Origin: Agelaius tricolor
Taxonomy: Eukaryota; Chordata; Aves; Passeriformes; Icteridae
Direction of reading: 5' to 3'
Assembly: GCA_023055355.1 (NCBI GenBank)
Contig: JALJCS010000039.1
Location: forward strand, 1,443,501-1,507,500
Length of the DNA stretch: 64,000 nucleotides
The translations under genes were made by a program, and so were the position numbers. This document shows, piece by piece, positions 1 through 10,184 of this stretch (the stretch's first letter is position 1; every line of letters begins with the position of its first letter). The notes below the pieces were generated by a model that was not told the origin of the DNA, did no database searches, and was given only the letters and a program-made list of their open reading frames with translations.

Positions 1-1176
1 CTTTCACACTGGGGTAAGACAAACAAATGAACAATTTTTGCCTCTAAATCCACAGTACTCTCTGAAAAAGCTGGAGGTAAAGATACATGCTAATGTCTCC
101 AAAATTAAACAGCAATACTGCCCACTCATACAGCAAAGCCTAAAAGAATGGGAGCTGTGGATACATTCCCAGACACCAAATGATAGGCGTAAAAAAGACT
201 TAAGGGGATGGTTTGGGTCTGAACTGGGAGTATTAAATTCTATTGATCAAGAAGTCTTGCTCAAGAAAGTAAGCACTGTGAGCTCTTATATTGGACAGAT
301 ACAAACTCCTCTCAGATCAACCCTGCTATCACTTGCCCATACCCAAAGCCTGGCAGCTAACCTATTAAGCACCCTGGCCAACAATACACAGCAGGATTTT
401 CAAGCAGTTGGTGGCTTTATGGGAACACTACAGGGTGACGTTTCTTTAGCATTTCAATGAACGCAAGCTCAGCTGTGTGTGGCTACGGTCTGTAATCCCA
501 GGAGAACTTAAAAAAAGGAGAGCTGGGGAAATTGCCACAAGAATGAACTAAATCATGGCTAAAAATGAAACCACAAAGCAATTTGAAAAAGACTTCCACA
601 CTTGGTTGCAATTGGCCAATTTCACATAGAATGAACAGAACCCTGCAGCCTTTTGTATTAACCATTAAGAATGCAACAAAATACCGTGTCATTCCAATTT
701 TGGCCCTTGGAGTTATAAGAACTCACGTAACTGTCAGACCCATTCAGCATCATGTCTGGGCCATTTTCAACAAGAAAACTAGAAGCTGGCAAACTCTTAG
801 TATCAAAGCATGTGTACCAAGGGACGCACTGAATTTTGTGTGCAAAAATGCGGTGCTTGAAAGAGAGGATGGGTGTCTGCATGCTGAGGGCAGCACTTGT
901 ATTTTTGAAATGAGCCCAGTTACCCATGCACTATCACAGGTGTGTTATGTGGGAAGGGGCTGTGCCTGTGTGAGATCTGCTTGCACAACTATTCCAATTG
1001 AGTCTTTTAATGAAACTACTAATGGTACTAACTTCTCTATTTGTAATTTCACAACCAAAAGTGGATGCCACTTCAGCTGCACCACACAAGAACTTCTCTA
1101 CAGATGCTGCAGAATGCACATGATGGGTATCACCAAGCGCCCAAATTCCAAACTGGACAGGACGCTAATGTTCTAA
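1..1176 (+). pseudogene. ERV env-like fragment, copy A
   Basis: Degenerate retroviral envelope-like coding sequence in more than one frame. Positions 38-460 encode a helix-rich stretch that ends at a stop; positions 565-1176, in another frame, encode a cysteine-rich region with several N-glycosylation sequons (NAT, NET, NGT, NFT). At least one frame change and stops around 458-560 separate the two parts. From 813 onward it is nearly identical to 31716-32079, so it was duplicated together with the neighbouring MROH gene. Assignment to Env rests on the sequon/cysteine pattern and the position directly before a polypurine tract and an LTR-like sequence; the subgroup is not determined. The 5' part continues beyond the left edge. 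Confidence 0.5.
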
Positions 1177-1547
1177 AGCAAATGCCGTACCAGCCTAATA
1201 TAAAATGGCTAGTGGCAGGAGTCAAAAATGCATCTCACAGAGCCTGATGGACAGTCAAATCCAGTATCAAAGTTGTTACCGAAATCATCACCAAAATAGA
1301 GAAAGAAAGAGAACATCATGAGTCAGATGTCTTCTTGTGATGGACAAATCTGGAACCACCAACAGCTCCTCAGATTTTTAGCTTCCTCAGCAAACCAGTT
1401 CTAATCTTAAAAAAATTAACCCTCCTCTTAACCATCATAAACCTATGGATGTGGTAGAAAATTAAAACAGCAGCAGAACAGTACATATGTACTGTGGACT
1501 GTCCAGAGGATCTTGCAAAAGAATTTGCATCGGGATAAAGGGGAGAA

Positions 1548-1922
1548 TGAAACAAGGCCTTTGTTTGACATAAGCACAAGCAATTCCCATAAGTAAACAA
1601 GTACTTAGCACAGACCTACAAAAGCACTTAGCACCACTTAGCATAAGAAAAACCTGGCGGGCCTAACTTGACAGGAGAGGGACTTGACAAAAAGCTTTAG
1701 ACACATTCTACCAGAAGAACTAAGGGCAAGTGTAAAATGAGCCCTGTGCAGGGAAGCCATGAGGAAGAAGTGCTGCTTTAGGGCATGGAGGCCGCTCCTG
1801 GCCAGCGCCCGGACATTAGCTTCAAGTACAGGAATCTGACAGAATGTATTTCTAACCCCCTGCCTATCGAATCACCTCAGCAGAGTCAAGATGGATGGTA
1901 TTTTTGAGATACATTTCTGACA
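1548..1922 (+). mobile_element. truncated LTR (U3 part) following env-like fragment A
   Basis: A purine-rich run (aaaggggagaa, 1537-1547) resembling a polypurine tract is followed by TG at 1548, the expected LTR start. The sequence matches 32442-32815 closely and then stops at the hexamer CTGACA (1917-1922). In the second copy about 330 further bases follow, holding an AATAAA signal and U5-like sequence, before CTGACA occurs again. Copy A therefore lacks its R/U5 part, by deletion between the two hexamers or because the extra block was inserted only in copy B. LTR identity is inferred from layout only. Positions 1177-1547 between env and this LTR are shared with copy B but hold no further recognisable gene. 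Confidence 0.45.
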
Positions 1923-2934
1923 CAGCCAGGGCCATCCGAAAAGCAGACAAATGCTCATGGGTCAGCAGAGAGGAGCAAGGAGCACTGGGCTGCGCTCAGG
2001 GTATCTCAGCATGGGGCTCCAGTGGGAAGGGCAGGAAGGCCTCCCACATTCAGGGTATCTCCTGCATCAAAAGGACGGGCATTTTGTCCTTTTCATCCCT
2101 CCACCCCAGAACCAGGCCTGACATCTCCTCCTCTGGAGTGGAGTTTTCCAGTTACAAGGTCATCTCACGCTTGGCCAGTGCATGAGATGAGGCTGCAGTG
2201 ACCTGTGACACCACCTCCATGCCAACCACAGCTCCATTGTGCATCGTTCCTCTTTCACAGGTTCACTTCCCATTGATTGACCAGTCCATTGTTTCCCTTA
2301 AGGGTTAAATTTCCACCAGTTAAACCATAAGGTTTCCTTCATTCTCTGCTCTTCATTTTCTTGTTGATGAGCACAACAGGGGACCAAATATGGCAGGGCC
2401 TTAGACACAACTTTGGTCCCTGACACACACAGGCTCCTTGTCCCACTGCTGGTCTTCAGTGTGCTCAGCAAGATCTGGAACTGCACATTTCTGTGGAACT
2501 GCACCTTCAGCACAGGGACCTTTCCAGCCTGACCTGCCCCCATTCCTCTGGGTCTGTGCACAAAACACGGCGTGGGAGACAACGGCAGCAGGGGCCTGTG
2601 TGTCCCAGGGCCCGGGATTTGCTTCAGCCCCACAGGGATGCAGGCAAGGTGAAGAAGCCAAACTGTTTATTAATGAAAGGCAAAAAAAGGGATCATATTG
2701 GAGGGGAAAAGGGAATGGGCAGGCAGGGTCTGAGGGCTTGAGAAATGGAGCTATCAAAAGGAAGAGTGGAAGGAAAACATAGGAATAGGCATGGTCTGAG
2801 GGCTGGTGAGATGGAGCTGTCCAAAGGGAGAGAGGGTGGAGGGGCAAAAGTGGATGGACAGTGTCTGAAGGCTGGAGGGAGGGAGCTATCTACAGGCAGG
2901 GAGAGGGCTGAAGCCACGCGAGCTTCCCACAGGC
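1923..2934 (-). other. 3' untranslated/flanking DNA of MROH gene A
   Basis: Non-coding sequence downstream of the MROH gene A stop codon, conserved with 33146-34157 after gene B. On the minus strand an AATAAA poly(A) signal lies at 2666-2671, about 265 bases after the stop, which defines a likely 3' UTR of about 2640-2934. Purine-rich imperfect repeats (ctgagggctggagggaggg-like, 2730-2900) lie inside this UTR. Long minus-strand reading frames here are low-complexity and are not taken as genes. Confidence 0.6.
2666..2671 (-). promoter_or_regulatory. poly(A) signal AATAAA of MROH gene A
   Basis: tttatt on the plus strand reads AATAAA on the gene strand. It is preserved at the homologous place after gene B (33889-33894). 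No canonical signal was found within a similar distance after gene C. Confidence 0.55.
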
Positions 2935-5900
2935 TCAGCCGTACCAATCATCAACTATGTCTAGAGCTCCAGTGGCAATGGGAGATGCTGTCCTCTTCAG
3001 TGTCTCCTGGTGCTGTTCTTGGGACACTGGCTCACTGGATCCAGAAAAGGACCCTATTTCTTCAGGTCTTAGGCCTACTTTAGCATGACTTTCAAAGTTA
3101 GAGCAGGATGGGCTGGCATTGTTCTTTGGGGATTCTAGGCCTGGAACAGAGAGAAAGAGAGCCATGGTCAGAGCCTGGATCTGCAGTGACCTGAGGAAAG
3201 CATCCAGCCAGGGCCACCCCACCCAACTCTTGCCATGTCCAGTAGGGAGGAGTTGCCACCGGATCAGCCAGAATGTGCTGACCATGAATCCCCCTCGTGT
3301 CCCTAAAATCTCTGTGTGCTCTGCCTGCCACCCTTCACCCACACAGGGAGCAAAGCCTGCCACAGACAGGAGAGGGATTGCAGCTCCCTGGTGGGGCATT
3401 GAAGCTTACCCGGCCAGCCCCCGCTGCCCTCACTCACCCTGACTGAGAACGTGAAGCTCTTGCTGCTGCCCCCTCAGGTGCCGCCCGGCCATGCCTGTGA
3501 ACACAGAGCCTGTCAGGGCGCCAGCGGCACAGCTCCCTGCCGGCGGCGCTGCCGGCGCTGCGGCCACACGGGCTGCTGGCCCGGCAGGGCTCAGCCCGGG
3601 CCCTTGCCGCACGCTGCCGCCACAGGGCACGCCTGCCAGAGGGCGGCAGCAGCAATGCCCAGGCCAGGCAGGGCTCCACGGCGCTGGGCCCGGCTGGCGC
3701 TGCCGGGGCAGCAAGAAGGGCTGGGGCCGAGCTGCGGCGGGCCGGGCCGGGGAGGGAGCCTGGGCTTGTGGCTCACCCATGAACCTGATGGCCGCCTCTC
3801 GCAGGAGCTCCTGTGGGCTCCGCAGGTAGCGCAGGGCCCGGCGCAGGTGCTCGGCCGCTCCGCTCCTGTGCTCTGCCAGCTGCAGAGGGTTGGTGTGGGC
3901 TCAGCCCCGGGGCCGGGCGCTGCCTGCGCCCAGCCCCGGCCTCCCCTGGCCGCACAGGCCTGAGGCGCGGCCAGCAGCCGCTGGCCAAGGGCTCCCGAGG
4001 GCCGGGGGCAGAGGGCCGGCTGCTGCCCGGGGAGCCGCGGTGCCGGCCCGCAGCCCCGCCGGGCCGGGGCTCCATGGGCACCCGACTCGGGCCCACGGGA
4101 GCCTGGAGAAGAGCCCGCGCGGCCCCTGGCTGTAGCAGCGGGCAGGGGCACAGCTGCTCGGCCCGCACACGGAGCGCCGCCCTCAGGGGCCTTCTCCGGG
4201 CTGAGCCTGGGCCTTCCAGGCCCTCCTTACCAGGCACTCATCGACCCTCAGGGGTGGCTGCTTCTTCAACAGCTGTACGAGCTTCCTCCTCTTCAGGAAC
4301 TCAGCCACACGAATCAGCGTTTCCCGAGAGGCCTGCAGAGCAGCAGAGACCCAGAGATGGCCCCAAAGCACAGGGAACAGGACCCGCATCCCTGTGCCAA
4401 GGCCTGGAGGAGGCGTCAGCCCGTGAGGCACCAGGGCAGGAGGCAGCCAAGCCCCCTCCCAGAGATCCACCAGCATCACAGGAAACCTCACCTTTGCCAC
4501 GTCCCAGTTCTTATCATGACAGAAAATTAAAAGTTCATACAGGCTCTTGCTCACAGTTGTCCTCAGGGGCTTTTTTCCCTCATCCACTACCAATTCTATC
4601 ACCTTGCTGAAGAGTTGAATGGAGAGCACCTGCACATGGCTGTTGTCCTAGAGGAAACAAAAGACCTACATCAATTGCTCCAGTCCCAGCTGGGCAAAGG
4701 CCTGAAAATCCAGAGGGCACAAAGTTTCTGGGAAACACCTGATGCCTGTGGCTCAGGATGCAGAAGCTTACGTGGCCAAAGAGCAGCAGCAGTGCCTCAG
4801 CCAGCTTTGGGGCAGTGGTGCTGGATACCAGGATGCCTTTGTGCTGGAGCACATTCGTGAACACAGAGAGGGTCATGCTGACCACCTCTCCTTCTGCATC
4901 ATCCAGCAGCTCCAGAAGGCTTGGAGACAGACAGCACATTCTCCTGGCCTGTGTGGAACACAAGGCTATGCTGGGAAGCCACGGATGGCTGCACCGCCAA
5001 CACCAGCCTGGCACTGCAAGGCCACCCTGCTGCTGCAAGGCCCACAGGCCAAAGGCCTGAGCCAAAGCACTGGGGCAGGTGAGGCAGGAGAGCTGGGAGC
5101 AGCTGCCTCAGTTCCTGAAACCCTGCCAGCCCAAGGGGCTGCTTTCCCCAGTGCAGCTTCAGCTGCTGCCCCCTTCTCACCATCAAGAGATCCTTGCTGA
5201 GCACCATGAGGCCTCTGAGGGCCAGGCGACGCCTCTCCCTGCACTTGCTGTGCAGGAACCTCAACAAGACCTTCAGGACACTGCCACCACATTTCCTCAA
5301 GTCCAGGCACTCGAGGACCTGAAAGGCACAGGGCAGTGACAGGGGAGCCGGCCGGCAGGAGCCCGGAGCCGCACAGAGCTGGGCCCAGGCAGCAGCAGCA
5401 GCAGCAGCAGCACAGGGCACGGGCACCGTCCTGGCAGCTGTGGCTGTGAGAGGGCAGAGAGCTGGGAGGCAGCGCTGGCCTTGAGGCTCACCTCCACAAA
5501 GAATGCCAGGAAGGGCAGATCCCGGTATGGGTCCTGCCTGCTGAGCTGCCTGAGCAAGTGGAGTGCGATGCGAGAGCACAAAGGGACCAAGTTACGGCGC
5601 ATCTCCCTGGCAGGGGGAAAAAGGCACCAAGACCCTGAGGTGGGGAAGCAAACCTTTCCCAGGTTTGCTGGGACTCAGAGAGATCTGGTCTTTCCCCAGC
5701 ATCCCTGGAGGGCATGAGGGTGCTCTGGGAGGTGGCCCCTTCTGGGCACCCTCCTCTCCCAGCCTTTTCCAGTCTCCTTGGCCATCCCTCAGTGACGAGG
5801 CTCTCTGGCCCATGACCACAGGGACTGAGTGGGGCACAGGGCACAAATGCCAAGGGCAATGAGGAGGGGGGGTCTCACCTGGCCAGCAGACCCACGGCAT

Positions 5901-8121
5901 AGTGCTGGGCGTGAGCACACAGCAGCGTGTCCCAGCCACGCTTGCGCTCCATAGCCACCACCTCATTGTCACAGCGCAGTAGGTAGAGCAGAGCCTTCAT
6001 GGCCTGCACTGCAAACCTGTGTGCAGAGCAAAGCCCAGGTCACACTGGGAGCACTGGCACTGGCCACAAGGGCATGGGAAGGCCAGGAGGACTGGGACCT
6101 GTTGGAATTGCTGGGAAGGTGGTGTTCCTCCTGGCATGCTCTCCAGAAATTTCCAGCTTCCACTGGTGGCATCTGCTGTGTGGCGATGACAACATGGAAG
6201 AGCAGTGCCACAAACAGGCGGGAGGAATAAAGGATCATGGCCTCGTGGCACTTGGGCACCTGGAGAATCACCCAGAGTGCCAGAGTTGCCTGCAAAAGAA
6301 GCAGCCCAAGACAGCGCTCAGTGCCGAGGTGTCCATGGGGCAGGGTCCAAGGGCAGATGCGGGAGGAGCAGCGGGTCTGGTGCCCCCTGAGCCTGCCCCT
6401 AGCCTAGAGTTCAGCCCAGCGCCTGAGGCATGGAGAGGATGGAGAGCTGCTGGGGAGGTGACCGAGGGGCAAGCAGAGCCCAGTTCCAGAAACTCACAGC
6501 CAGGGCAAAAACGTCCCTGTCGTCCCCATCAGAGGTGCGTGTGCTGTGCAGTGGCCAATCCTCCATCACGCAGAGCAGTGTTGGCAGCACTTTCTCTACT
6601 GCTGGTCCCGATGACCCTATGGTTCTCCACATCATTGCAGCAGCTCTGTGGGACCAGAGCTCTGTGTCAGGGGCATCTCAGTCCCAGTACCATGCCCTGT
6701 GCAGCTGTGGGGGCTCAGGTGACAGAGCCCCGGTGCCCTGAGGGGCAAGGAGGGAGCATTGGCAGCAGGCTCAGGAAACAGAGGGGCCCCAGGGTCCTGG
6801 ACCTCTCTGCCTGTCTGGCAGAGCCCATAGCACAGGCTGTGCAGGGCCAAGGGCCCTAAAGGCTGGTGAGCCCTGAGCTGTGCAGGAATGTGGGCCCCGT
6901 ACCTGTCACACGTTGGGGCACAGCGCAGGAGGGTCAGCACCACGTCAGCAGGGTATTCTTCAGCCAGCCTCACAATGTCAATTTGCAGCCTGGCATCCAG
7001 AGCGACATGGGACTGTAGACTCTGGTGGATGTTCCTTACAATGGCTGGCACCTGGAGGAGGCATGGGGGAGATTTTGAGTGCTGTCCAAGGCAGCAACTT
7101 GCCCAGCTTCCTCCAAGAAGGGCTTCCCTTCCCGCCACATTGTGCTGGCCTCAAAGGCTGAGGGGCCCCAGTGGCCACGGCTTGACAGGACACACGCTCC
7201 AGGCAGGCCTCCAGGCCTGGCCTCGGGCTGCTTACCTGCTGCTGAGAAGGAACAGCAGTGTCTTTGAAAAAATCTTTAGTGGGAGCGGACATGGTGACAG
7301 TATTTGGGATGCCCTGAGTCATTCTGGTGTCTGTGTTTCTGATGGCTGTGCTCTCAGTCATCGCCATGTGAACAGCCTTCACCCTTTGATAATTCATTGC
7401 ATCGTTTCCTGGGTGCGCTGTCCATTCGGGGCTGGCGAGAGGCTTTGCCTGGAAATGGGTCGGCCTGGAGTCACACTCAGCTTGGACCTCAGCTGCTTTG
7501 GTTCTGGATTTTCTACGCCGAATGCGCAGAAACTTCCGGAACATCTGCAGAACAAAGGACAGGGAAGCCAGGTGCGTTGCATGGCATGCTCCAAGCGTGG
7601 TGTTGGGCTGAGCAGGGACAGTAGGCCCAGCCCAGCTGGGGGTGGCTGCAGCTACCTTCAGGGTTTTGCGGAAGCGGCCAGGGCCAGGTTCCTGCTCTTG
7701 TGTCTTGTCCAGGGCTGCATCTGGCAAAGAGCGAGCACAGCCAGAGCTGAGGGGCTGCGGGAGAGGCCGGAGAACACAGCCCAGCCCTGCGCTCCCCAGG
7801 CAGGGAGAGCCCCGGGATGGCCCAGGGGATGGAGCACGGCCACTGCGGTGTGTCTGCCCGGCCCCTGTTCCATCCTGTCCATGGGCATGTCCCCACGGGA
7901 TGGGATGGGATGGGATGGGATGGGATGGGATGGGATGGGATGGGATGGGATAGGGCTAAGCTGGCTGCAGCCATCAGCCCTGTGGCCCAGCTCTGCTACT
8001 CACCATCCTTCAGTGGCTGGATCTGCTCCGGTTTTTCAGACTGTTGTGCGGGGACATCTTCAGGCCTTCTCTTTTTTTTCGGTCTGAAGACTTTGAAGAT
8101 GTTAAAGAATCTACCTGCCAT
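2935..8121 (-). CDS. maestro HEAT-like repeat (MROH) family protein, gene A
   Basis: Fifteen-exon gene giving an uninterrupted 723-residue frame. Exons in transcript order: 8004-8121, 7656-7720, 7236-7544, 6903-7051, 6498-6645, 6099-6289, 5879-6016, 5492-5606, 5181-5318, 4772-4948, 4492-4647, 4231-4332, 3777-3879, 3438-3494, 2935-3140. Each boundary has AG/GT and every phase matches the next exon; the total is 2172 bases. The start is the ATG at 8121 (MAGRFF); the frame is also open upstream, so an earlier start is possible. Residues 1-165 are basic and polar; exons 4-13 are leucine-rich paired helices typical of HEAT repeats. The C-terminal part carries the motif RALRYLRSPQELLREAAIRF followed by MAGRHLR, characteristic of the maestro family. 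The family's molecular role is poorly known; HEAT proteins are generally protein-binding scaffolds. The tail ends in DIVDDWYG. Near-identical to gene B in the core. Confidence 0.85.
7897..7950 (+). repeat. (GGGAT)n tract in intron 1 of MROH gene A
   Basis: About ten tandem GGGAT units on the strand opposite to the gene sense strand (ATCCC in the transcript). Four or more GGG runs separated by AT fit the G-quadruplex pattern. The same tract, of different length, lies at the same intronic place in genes B and C. Confidence 0.9.
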
Positions 8122-8290
8122 TCCAGAGTCTGGCCTCAAGGGCACCTTCTGGAGAGATGGCTTGGGAAATCTGCAAGTCCTCAAGGGCGCCTGCAAAACA
8201 GAAGCCTCGGGAAGGCCACGGGCCACCAAGGCCCGCAGTCTTGCCACGAGGTCACCTGTAGGAACAACGACTTGGAAAGCTCCAGGTGGG
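8122..8290 (-). repeat. 5' minisatellite upstream of MROH gene A start (2-3 units)
   Basis: Imperfect units of about 65-71 bases containing gcctcggaaaagc-like and caagtcccgcagtc-like segments on the plus strand. On the gene strand one frame of a unit reads LVARLRALVARGLPEASVLQ. The same family occurs in about five units before genes B and C. It probably lies in the 5' UTR or the proximal promoter; in gene A the frame is open into the coding exon. Confidence 0.6.
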
Positions 8291-8520
8291 ACACGAACGA
8301 GCGTGCTGTGCGGGGGCTCCTCACGGCACCGCTCTGTCCTGTCCTGTCCCGTCGCATGCTCCGAGCACTGTGGCCTGCTCTTGTCACCGCCAGCTCCTTT
8401 GTCACCACATGTCACAAAGGGCCCTTGGACACCGGGTTCCGTTCCATGCCAGGGTCACCATGCTGCAGCGTGTCACAAAGGGCCCTTGCACACACTGCCC
8501 CTACCCCAGGCTATGAAGAG
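8291..8520 (-). promoter_or_regulatory. conserved upstream block of MROH gene A (candidate promoter)
   Basis: A non-repetitive block shared by all three MROH genes at the same distance from the start codon, including gtcacaaagggcccttg (twice) and accgggttccgttccatg. No clear TATA box is visible on the gene strand. Conservation across paralogs is the only evidence for promoter function. The homology to genes B and C ends near 8510, where ERV-derived DNA takes over. Confidence 0.35.
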
Positions 8521-8639
8521 CAGTCCTGTTATCAGTCACTTTATCATTCACTCAGCGATACAACCAGTATGGCAAAAATAGCTATCTCTTTTGATGTATC
8601 CCTACATGGAGAAAATTTTAATTACTTCTGACAATTCTC

Positions 8640-9060
8640 CATTATTGGGTGACAGTCTTGCTGTTTAAAGGTAACGCTTGTCAGCAGAGGCTTGTGCATA
8701 GCCACAGAAAAAATCCAAACTGAACCTCCCTGGATATACCTGGGTTTTAAAATTATTGGAGACAACAGTCACCCCCCAGCCAGTGATCCTAAAAACCAAT
8801 ATACACACATTGAATGAGTTGGAAAGTTGTTAGGCCCTATTCATTGGATCCACGCTTTATTGGGAAACACCACAAAGGAATTATCCCTCTTTTTTCAACT
8901 GTTAAAAGGAGACCCAGATCTCCCTTCCCCATGGCACTTGACAAAAACTTTCCAAAAGGCTTTAGAGACTGTAAGCGATGAAATCAGTAACTCCTTTGCC
9001 ACGCGTCGAAACCCAGATTTGCCTTTGCAAATGTTTGTGATTCTGCAATTGTGGGATTCA
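8640..9060 (+). pseudogene. ERV reverse-transcriptase fragment
   Basis: A short degenerate piece of a retroviral pol gene. Around 8690-8780 the translation contains PPWIYLGFKI, and 8827-9060 contains GNTTKELSLFFQLLKGDPD, both matching the RT palm/thumb to connection region of beta/alpha-like retroviruses; compare PPWKYLGLKI at about 14470 in the provirus next door. An in-frame stop separates the two parts. No gag, protease or integrase is attached. Confidence 0.55.
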
Positions 9061-9089
9061 CATTCTTTGAACGTTAGAGAAGTAGTGAG

Positions 9090-9335
9090 AGAAGCTCACT
9101 ACTACAGCAGAGCTGGCTCTCTCTCTCTCTCTGTCCGAGCCAGCTGCCTTTGTTATCATTTCTTTCCACTCTATTCTTAGCTTAGCTAACCTTCTGAGAT
9201 GAACCTTTTCCTTCTGTTCTTTTCTAGTATAGTTATAATGTAATATATATATCATAAAATAATAAATCGAGCCTTCTGAAACATGGAGTCAACATTCTCG
9301 TCTCTTCCCTCATCTAAGAACCCCTGTGAACGCTG
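9090..9335 (+). mobile_element. LTR fragment of the 46712/49752 LTR family
   Basis: Sequence around 9105-9330, including tcttagcttagctaacct, cataaaataataaatcgagc and atggagtcaacattctcg, matches the 3' half (R-U5) of the LTRs at 46712-47098 and 49753-50117. It contains an AATAAA signal, so it is a transposable-element remnant in the plus orientation. A (CT)n run at 9117-9133 has expanded inside it. Confidence 0.6.
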
Positions 9336-9339
9336 TCAC

Positions 9340-9595
9340 AATTCCCAATGCCCAGAAGGCAATTATTCCATAGTTTGGGGGGAATTTTGGATGGGAACTG
9401 GAGGATTTGAAATTCCCAATGCCTGGAATGCAATTATTCCATGGGAATTTGGGAAGGGAACTGAAGGATTCAAACTTCCTGATGCCAGAATGCTGTTTTT
9501 CCATGAGAATTTGGGAGGGGAGCTGGAGGATTTGGAAATTCCTGGTGCCCGGAATGCAGTCATTCCATTTTCCAGTTTTGGTGGGAATATGAGAG
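9340..9595 (+). repeat. 63-bp minisatellite, about four units
   Basis: Four imperfect tandem units of about 63 bases, each with an aattcccaatgcc-like segment, an attattccat-like segment and a gggaactggaggattt-like segment. The reading frame across it (9283-9714) results from the repeat and is not taken as a gene. Confidence 0.75.
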
Positions 9596-9605
9596 TGGAG
9601 CTTGT

Positions 9606-10164
9606 TGCAGTGTGTCGCCATTTCCTGCTTCAACTATCCAAACCTCCTCAGGTGTGCCAACCTTTCCCCCTCCCCCTTTTTCCCTCCTGCCTAAGAGCTG
9701 TCCATCAATCTTAACATTCCAGCAAGGCATCGTGTGGTTGGCGGATGCCCCCCAGGTCTGGGCTCATTGGTTTGTCCTAGCGTCCACATCCCTTGACCCC
9801 TCCCCTCCTCACACCTGGTTGGCCCTCACCTGTCCCTCCCTTCCCCCTGTCCCTGGGGCTTAAAAGGACACGAGACCACGCGGCCTGGTCTTCTGTCCGT
9901 GAGCTGTTACCACATTCAGAGGTCTACCATGCTGCAAAAAAACTCTGGATTACAACTCTATGACAGAACCCGCTCCTTTTCTCTTCACCGTCGCCTGAAG
10001 CTTTTCCACCAAAGGTAAACTGAGTTCCTACTTTGCCTGGATTTGTTCTGAGTGCCTAGCTGCAGCACCCAGCCGGCCAAAGGTATCTCTGGGGTGAAAA
10101 CACCACAGCTGCAGCCTTTGGTCCAGCAGTGAGACCCGGAAATATCGGGACTAATATTCTATAT
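9606..10164 (+). repeat. 5' LTR of the 9.6-17.7 kb provirus
   Basis: Begins TGCAGTGTG, as the 3' LTR does at 17152. A ggcttaaaagg TATA-like box lies at about 9857-9867. The poly(A) signal AATAAA seen in the 3' LTR is changed here to an A-run (about 9936-9943). The right border is taken just before the primer site. Confidence 0.85.
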
Positions 10165-10166
10165 AT

Positions 10167-10184
10167 TGGCGCCCAACGTCGGGC
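10167..10184 (+). other. primer binding site, tRNA-Lys type
   Basis: TGGCGCCCAACGTCGGGC directly follows the 5' LTR. It matches the usual tRNA-Lys(1,2) primer complement at 17 of 18 positions, as is typical of betaretrovirus-like elements. Confidence 0.85.

Noticed and set aside
2401..2847. Leucine/proline-rich minus-strand frames after MROH genes A and B
   Set aside because: They lie in the 3' UTR and flank around the poly(A) signal and derive from purine-rich imperfect repeats.
3813..4610. A 265-codon plus-strand frame, and similar frames at 34803-35456 and 51139-52179
   Set aside because: GC-rich introns and exons 12-13 of the MROH genes create long open frames on the antisense strand; no domain, and composition is dominated by Gly, Ala, Pro and Arg.
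7897..7950. CRISPR array or telomere interpretation of the GGGAT tracts
   Set aside because: No spacers are present, and the pentamer is not the vertebrate TTAGGG; it is an intronic microsatellite.
6888..8087. A 399-codon plus-strand frame across the MROH gene A region
   Set aside because: It is antisense to exons 2-4 and runs through the (GGGAT)n tract (GWDGM repeats); the minus-strand exons have consistent splice sites and phases.
9283..9714. A 143-codon frame starting METSTF-like within an LTR
   Set aside because: It is produced by the 63-bp minisatellite (63 is a multiple of three) and an LTR end.
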